DNA of 64,000 nt from positions 785,349 to 849,348 of the forward strand of contig JAJEKB010020949.1 in NCBI GenBank assembly GCA_022393335.1, given 5' to 3'. The notes beneath the pieces were generated by a model. The model ran no database searches and was not told where the DNA came from. It saw only the letters and a list, made by a program, of their open reading frames with translations. Of the stretch, positions 57,904-64,000 are shown in pieces. This DNA is from Macrotrachela quadricornifera. Lineage: Eukaryota > Rotifera > Eurotatoria > Philodinida > Philodinidae. Numbering within the stretch: the stretch's first letter is position 1; each line of letters begins with the position of its first letter. A program made the translations under genes and the position numbers.

Positions 57904-58207
57904 ACTAACATCAGGGACGGCGCGAAGAGGTCAGGGCAGAGGGGATGATACTCCGAAAATCGGAGCCTTCAATCGAAAAGGTTAAAATTGGAGAAAATTG
58001 CCAATTGTGATTGTCCGAAATCGGAGAATTTTGATTAGTGTGGTTCTCCAGCATCACAGAAAATCACATAATGATCCCACGGATTTGGAGAAAATTGACA
58101 CTATCAAAATCTTCAAATTCGGAGAAAGCTTCAATCAAAATTTTCTAGAGCAGGGGATGCTCACCCCTATCACCCCCTCCCCCAGTCGCGCCGTCCCTGA
58201 CTAACAC
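57904..58207. mobile_element. hAT-type MITE with 8-bp target duplication
   Basis: The element is 57912-58199 (288 bp). It starts CAGGGACGGCGCGA and ends with the exact complement TCGCGCCGTCCCTG. It is flanked by ACTAACAT (57904-57911) and ACTAACAC (58200-58207), an 8-bp duplication with one difference. CAGGG termini plus an 8-bp duplication are hAT hallmarks. The interior is non-coding, with repeated GGAGAAA(ATTG) words, so it is non-autonomous. Confidence 0.85.
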
Positions 58208-59386
58208 TCTTACTAAACAAAAATTCGAGCATCATTGCTCTAATACAGTGATAGGTAAATGCTTAAGTAGTGTACATTAATGACAAGTTATGCAGTTTTC
58301 AAGCATTTTTAGCTAAATAAAAACTAGTTGAACCAAATGACTAGTCTTTATCGTAGACTGCATGCGCTTATTGTCTTAGCGGTTAGTTGATATATTGGCC
58401 AACTTCGGCGTATCTTTCATCAATGGTTTTAGCGCAGGAGCGCGACAATAATATAATCGAACATGTACTATCATTTTGTTTTATGGATGCATCCATGTCG
58501 TATAGTACATCGAATTGCGTTGAAATCGATCGTAAAAGCAAGAGTATATCGATTAATGATACCTTGTTAGTAGTTTGTTCTAAATTATTATAGAATATGC
58601 CTGCTACCATGGTGGCTTCTGATTGACTGTTTCGATTTACCAGGGTATAAACAACGATAAAAGTGACGCTAATTGATTCTTATGGAGCAACAATATTTTT
58701 TTATGCAGCTGTTGTTGATTTATTTAGAGAGGTTATCACATCGTGAAGAGATCGTATGTGATTTTGGCCGAGTAGGTAAAAATGTATCACGGTGTAATCA
58801 TGAATGATCGAGACACTGTAATTATGCATTGTTGTTTTCTGAAGTGATGCCAAGTGAATTCGATATTTGTGCATTTGTTTAGAAACAAATGTTTTTCTTT
58901 GTTTCGCAAAAACGTGATTTTACACCTTTCTCACAGAAGAATGTTAACCTATTTTTTGTTTCTATTCGTTAAGCAATTAGATTTAATGTACTGCTAGTGA
59001 GTGGTTAACTTAGAAGTATTAATTGAATGGTTTCCATTATTTCAAAACAACAAATATATCTCCTTAGATGTAACTCTCTCGTCAGTAATGGAGTTAGGTT
59101 ACAAAATATTCACGAAATACTAGTTGTATACAGGTCTGTATAAATCGCGGACTCATGTATCATTTTGCTAACCATTAAAATGATCATGTTCATGTAAATA
59201 TAGATTTAAGCAATCAATCTACTATTATTCATTGATTACAAAAATACTATCTGAAGTTTTCTTTGTTTATATAGATTCTTTCAATTCGAATAGTACAATA
59301 TTCAAAGGTTCATATACAAAAAACTCACGTCGAGATTTCCTATATTATCTATATTTGATTTACTGCTCCATTTTACGTGAAAACAA
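58208..59386. other. Gene-free DNA upstream of GEVED gene
   Basis: No gene seen; probably contains the promoter of the next gene. Confidence 0.45.
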
Positions 59387-62300
59387 ATGGAGGTCGAAAT
59401 GATGGTATTGAGTGACGATGGACAAACTACACGTACTGCTCTCAAAGGAAAACAATCATCAAAACGATCGTAAGTATATCTTTCATAATATATAGAATAA
59501 CAGTGAAACGCATAACGCAAAACCACACATTTGAATCTTCAGAAAATAATGGATGGCGCATAAATAATGGCTTTTTCATTATTTTATATATTTTTGAATC
59601 GTGTTAAAAGTTAACAGATGCAGCTTTTACTACTCTACAATCTTGCTTATTTCAATTAGTTCGATTACGATCCGTTAGTTTTTTACGACTTATAAACGAG
59701 ATTTGTTCCAAATCCACAACTTTCTATTAAGAAGTTTCTAATAGGTATTTCCATGAGAAGTTAATAAAAAAAACACAATGTATTTTAAAAAAAGGTTTTC
59801 TTTTATGCCAGACTGTTTGTAGAGGTTTTCTCGCTGATTATTTTGAGTAAAAAATAAACTTTTTAAACTTCATTGAGAAATGACGATCTTATAGTTAAAA
59901 TAATAAACAAGCTTGAAATACAGTTTTTCCCGATAGATAATCATAAAAAGTCGATTAGCATATTTCAAAATGCACGTTTCATGAAGAGATGCGGCTTCAT
60001 AGGCTTTGTAGAAGAAAATTTGCTCTATAAAGCCCTATAGTCGGTTTCTTAGATGCATTCAGATACTTTGATAAATCTCAATCGAATATTGTATACGATA
60101 TTTATATAAAAAAAATATGATATCTTTTCCTTTTGTGATAAATATCCTATATAATGTTTTGTCAGAAACTATTCATAGTATTTAGGTAAATCTGAAAAAT
60201 CGACTATAGAGCTTCATAGAGCAAATTTAACTGTGCAAAATTCACTAGGCAATAGTTCTCCATAATATAACGGTCTTGAATTATACTAATTCTATTAAGA
60301 ACTCTTTTTTAGAAAGTTGTAGTTTTTAGATAAATCCGTTTGATAGCCCGTAATAAAGTAACGAATCCCAATCAAATCAGTTGAAATAGGCAAAATTTTA
60401 GGAGAATACTTCCTATTTCGCGCTGTTCAACATTTCGGAATAGGATGGCTGCTCGATTCGAGAGAATGAAAAAGCGCGTCTTTTAACCTTTCGAGTTCCG
60501 ATAACGTATAAATACGATTGACTGTAATTCTTGCACAAGGTGGCATTACTCTATTCTTTATATATTTGGGAAATCTTCTATCTTGAGTTAGGGAGTGTCA
60601 TAAAATTACCTGCAAATAAATGATAAAAAGCTTTTCCAAATACTTAAAGAATAGACTAGTGATCATTTGTTCAATTATTGCAGTCAGACGTATTTATACG
60701 TTGCCGAGACTCAAAGGATTAATGAAAAAAAATTGACCTTTTAAGTTTTAACATGATTGAAATATATACAAAACAATGGAAAGGCCGTTATTTATGCACC
60801 ATCCGCTAGTACAATGTGTGTCGAAACTCTATCACAGAATATATCAACAATAGTAGTTGTGAGACCTATTGTCAGATTGTACAGTCACTCTGTCATGAAT
60901 AAAGTCAAGGTTAATTGTAGTTTATGATTTTTCTAAATAGGAGCATATGGAAATCTAATTTTTTTCGTATGGGCATCGTTTGCTTGGTGATTGCATTTTT
61001 GGCACTCTTGGGTATTATCGCCATTTTGAAATCGGCACCAAGCAGGCGAAAACCAGCTGATCCGGCCCAAATGAAAAAAGGTTAATTCTAAGCTTTTATT
61101 TGAGTAATACTATCATTGTGAATGTGTTTAGATGGTCCAGAAATTGTTCTCAAAGCTATATTCAGTACAAATCATGTTCCGGATGACGAAAAGCAATCAA
61201 TGATCATAAAAAATATCAATGACATCACAAATTATGTATGACATTTACTGAATAGTTTATTCATATTAATTTTTTTTATCTTTTTGTAGCTAAATACACA
61301 ATTAAATGGGAATAAGATTCGTGTTATCAATGCATTTTTTCACAATCCTTCGTCATTGGATGGAAACAACCAGTAATCATTATTTAACACTATTTTTCCT
61401 GTCTCTATTTTAATTTCAATTAAGGATAATATGCGAAAATCCACTGTCTGGAAACCTTCTTCAATTAAATATTGGTGCTTTTTATTCAAGTCCTTGTGCT
61501 TCTCAAAAAGAAAATATGTGCAAAATTCAATTGCAAGAACAATTAAAGGATATGTTCAGTCATCTGCTAATTATTCCTGTTACGATTCAGTTTGACGACA
61601 ATCGTTTTAAGAATATCGATATCAAAATCTGTAGTCTCACAGATTCAACTGGTAAGGCATAAATTATTACTTTAGATGAAACGCATAGAGGAAGCAGTGT
61701 TAAAGATCTAGGAAATCGGAGATCTCCACGAAGATATTGCATGTACTAATAACATTACAACATAATATTGAATTATTACACAGTATTCATATTTTTTTTA
61801 CTATCTCAAACTTGTAAAGGATACATTGCATCTTTACAAGAGATACCGCATCTTCCATTTTCTTCATTTTTAACCTAGAATCGCTCCAAAAGACGTATCT
61901 TCGGTTTATTTTAGTGTGTGTGTTTCCGCCCTCATCGAACGAGACACCCTATGTGAGTGTTTCCATGTTTGTCTGTCCATCCAAATGTGTCTGTCTTTTT
62001 TCCCTCACCGTCCCTCAGAGAGATGCCTTGTGTGTATGTTGCCGTTCCTCTATGCGGATGCATCTCCCAGAGGGACTTTAGTCTAAAAATAAAAAAAAGA
62101 ATTTCATAAGGAGAGATAAATTCTCGAAATGTAGCATCTCTTGGAGAGATATGATGAAAGATCGTATTTCTTGTAGAGATAAAAGCTGCGATCAGATATG
62201 TGTAACATATGAGTAGAGTGAAAACGCTTGTATATATAACACCACTGTGGAAATCTTTGAGTTTTCGGATTTTTTAAATCCGCGACACTGCTGATAAAGC

Positions 62301-63425
62301 TTCATCAAAAGTCTTTCATCATATGATATGTATCTCGAATTCGTTCTCACTGAATATTTTTCCACTGTCAACGTTGATCCTTTCTTAGACTTTTACGATT
62401 TTCATAACTTTTCTTTCGCTAACTGTATTCCTCTTGTCTATTTTATTTCACTTTCTTCAAAGATTTCTAGATCTAATAGTAATATAATACGATTTACAGA
62501 ACTTAACTTCACAATCATTTAATTTTATATGTAGTTTGATCTCAATTAGTGGAGTCAAACTTAACTGATCACATATAATGTTTCTACGATTGCTTTATAC
62601 TGAATAGAATTTTGAGAATTATCTAAAAACTGAGATGCTTTCAAAAATAGCATTAAGTGTTCCAACACATATTGAACAAAGAAAAAAAACAGGATAGATA
62701 ATGCGATTGTGTTTGTTTCCTTTCACATCATAATTTGAAAAGAATGTTACATGCATCGTTTTTCATATATTTTCTTGATTTAAAATAACCCTTAAGATAG
62801 TGTTGCCATAATAAAAATGTTATTGGATTGCATTATATAGTGAATATTTGATATTTTATTCTATGAATTTTATTAGTTCCAGTCGATACTATGACGCCAT
62901 ATATGATATTAAAGAAGTCTGAATGTACTATGAATATTGGTAAAATTGCTTTTGTTCAAATGGCTGGTGAACATGGATCATATATTCGGGATGAGACACG
63001 AGTGGATGCTACTTCAAAGAAGAATCAAGATCAGCAACTTCGATCCGTGACATTGTATGAAGACACAATCTATCGACTACATGTACAATTGGATTGCAAT
63101 GGAAATTGGGCCAGAGGTTCATACGCCAATGCTTGTGATCTGTCTCAAAATGTGAACGTGTGGATTGATTTTAATGACGATGGATTTAGTGATGCAGAAA
63201 GTCGAGTTTCTCATCGTTCTCGGTCAAATAATGGAGCACCTGGAGGTACATATAATTTGGAAATACGCATACCTGTTGTCGATGGTATAAATACAAAGAT
63301 GGGATCTCATCGCATGCGTCTTGCTATAATACCGAGCAAAAGATATCAAAGAAACTGTGGTCCTATTACCTACAATGAGACACGAGAGTATACAGTCAAC
63401 ATTGTTCCAAAAGTACAGTATCCAA
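59387..63425 (+). CDS. Type II membrane protein with GEVED domain
   Basis: Exons 59387-59469, 60941-61080, 61132-61235, 61290-61372, 61425-61651 and 62877-63425 join in frame (395 codons plus one base, then a GTAAGC donor). Residues 1-36 are a cytosolic tail. Residues ~37-59 form one membrane helix (MGIVCLVIAFLALLGIIAIL) without a cleavable signal, predicting type II topology with the rest outside. A middle region with several Cys (residues ~75-212) precedes a GEVED domain (~240-390: NVWIDFNDDGFSDAESR, then GGTYNLEIRIPVVDG, ending YNETREYTVNIV). GEVED domains occur in secreted bacterial and some invertebrate proteins; their role is poorly known. Introns 1 and 5 are 1471 and 1225 nt, against 51-54 nt for the others. 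A possible next exon begins at 63524 (after TATCAG) and would stop at 63660; the true 3' end is unsettled. Confidence 0.85.
61652..62876. other. Long intron 5 of the GEVED gene
   Basis: 1225 nt with GTAAGG..TATTAG ends. Its middle (about 61900-62200) is less AT-rich and contains CCCTC/GAGGG and GGAGAGATA words in both orientations (CTCTTGGAGAGAT), suggesting an old insertion. No transposon ends could be fixed. Confidence 0.4.
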
Positions 63426-64000
63426 GTAAGCTTTTGTCTTTTTTACTGGTTAAATATTTTTCATCTTAATGCTATGCAATTTTTGTTCCCTAATTTTTTT
63501 CATATGAATTTTTTCTATCAGATTATTTAACAAATAACCTACCATTGCTAATTTCTTTATATACCTTAAAGAACAATATTTTTCCGAGCAAACTTTTTCT
63601 CGAATCTGATAATTTGCTATCGTCTTTTAATCAGGCGAACATCTATAAAAGACATTATTAGAAACAAAATATTTTCATCTGCTTATCATTAAAACGTTGT
63701 CAGTATCTTCTCAGAACTATGTCTATATGACAGTTTGGAGCTAAATGCCTTTAATTGGAATAGCATAGTCGAATTTGACAAAAAAAGTTGAACTAAAATA
63801 GAATTTGAATAAGATTTACATGATTTTTGAAAAAAAATGGGCAAATAATAAATAAAAACAAATAAAATAGAGCAGATTGCATTTCTTCTAATCAAAAATA
63901 ATCCCGTTTCTTCGTATTATTATATTGAGAAACACGCAAACATATATCTATAAGGCATGCATTTAATGCAATACCTAAAAATATAGCAATCTATATCTAA
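63426..64000. other. 3' part of GEVED locus, end of window
   Basis: Begins with a donor-like GTAAGC. A possible terminal exon is 63524-63660. The remainder to the window edge shows no gene. Confidence 0.35.

Noticed and set aside
57998..58204. Open frame inside the hAT MITE
   Set aside because: It runs through the terminal repeat, shows no transposase motif and is explained by the MITE.

Overview
The window reads as nuclear DNA of a small-genome invertebrate, most probably a bdelloid rotifer (Rotaria- or Adineta-like). This is an inference from protein families I recognise, not a database result. It is strongly AT-rich. Most introns I could phase are about 45-64 nt with GT..AG ends. The gene set (lineage-expanded 7TM receptors, F-box/LRR proteins, ADP-ribosyltransferase relatives, ankyrin and leucine-rich-repeat proteins, a GEVED protein) is the kind seen in bdelloids.

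Layout. 1-7.4 kb: mostly empty, with a 7TM receptor (minus, 2.3-3.3 kb) broken by a frameshift in a TA tract. 7.4-10.0 kb: a foldback element, then a complete Tc1/mariner-type transposon with about 92-bp inverted repeats and one amber stop. 11.0-16.3 kb: a single-exon gene for a 1786-residue P-loop GTPase/coiled-coil protein (minus). 21.3-22.5 kb: a shortened F-box protein. 23.75-25.7 kb: a leucine-rich-repeat gene in which every repeat is one 84-nt exon. 26.0-29.2 kb: a urea transporter fused to ankyrin repeats (minus), convergent with the LRR gene. 31.2-32.3 kb: a von Willebrand A-domain protein (minus). 33.4 kb: a Tc1 transposase remnant. 34.6-36.1 kb: an acetyl-CoA transporter of the SLC33A1 family. 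37.4-38.3 kb: an ADP-ribosyltransferase-like pseudogene. 38.6-40.1 kb: a six-exon F-box gene. 40.4-41.7 kb: a Tudor-domain gene with one nonsense codon (minus). 42.5-42.9 kb: a second receptor fragment. 43-58 kb: gene-poor, repeat-rich DNA holding a long imperfect palindrome, a minisatellite, GGAATCC-rich tracts, a nearly intact Mutator-like (MULE) transposon at 47.3-49.6 kb and a hAT-type MITE at 57.9 kb. 59.4-63.4 kb: a type II membrane protein with a GEVED domain and two unusually long introns.

The most striking structure is the MULE. Its two ends carry opposite-facing arrays of a GCGA(AA) word, 10 copies on the left and 12 on the right, mostly exactly 16 bp apart. A five-exon FLYWCH/MULE transposase lies between them and a 10-bp direct repeat flanks the element.

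There is no operon-like organisation. The host genes are unrelated neighbours: membrane transport, receptors, ubiquitin-adaptor-type F-box proteins and GTPase/LRR proteins, interspersed with transposons. Three frameshifts (two receptors and the MULE transposase) sit in simple-sequence or homopolymer tracts, so assembly error must be weighed before calling them pseudogenes. The nonsense codons in the mariner, Tudor and ADP-ribosyltransferase copies are not in such tracts.
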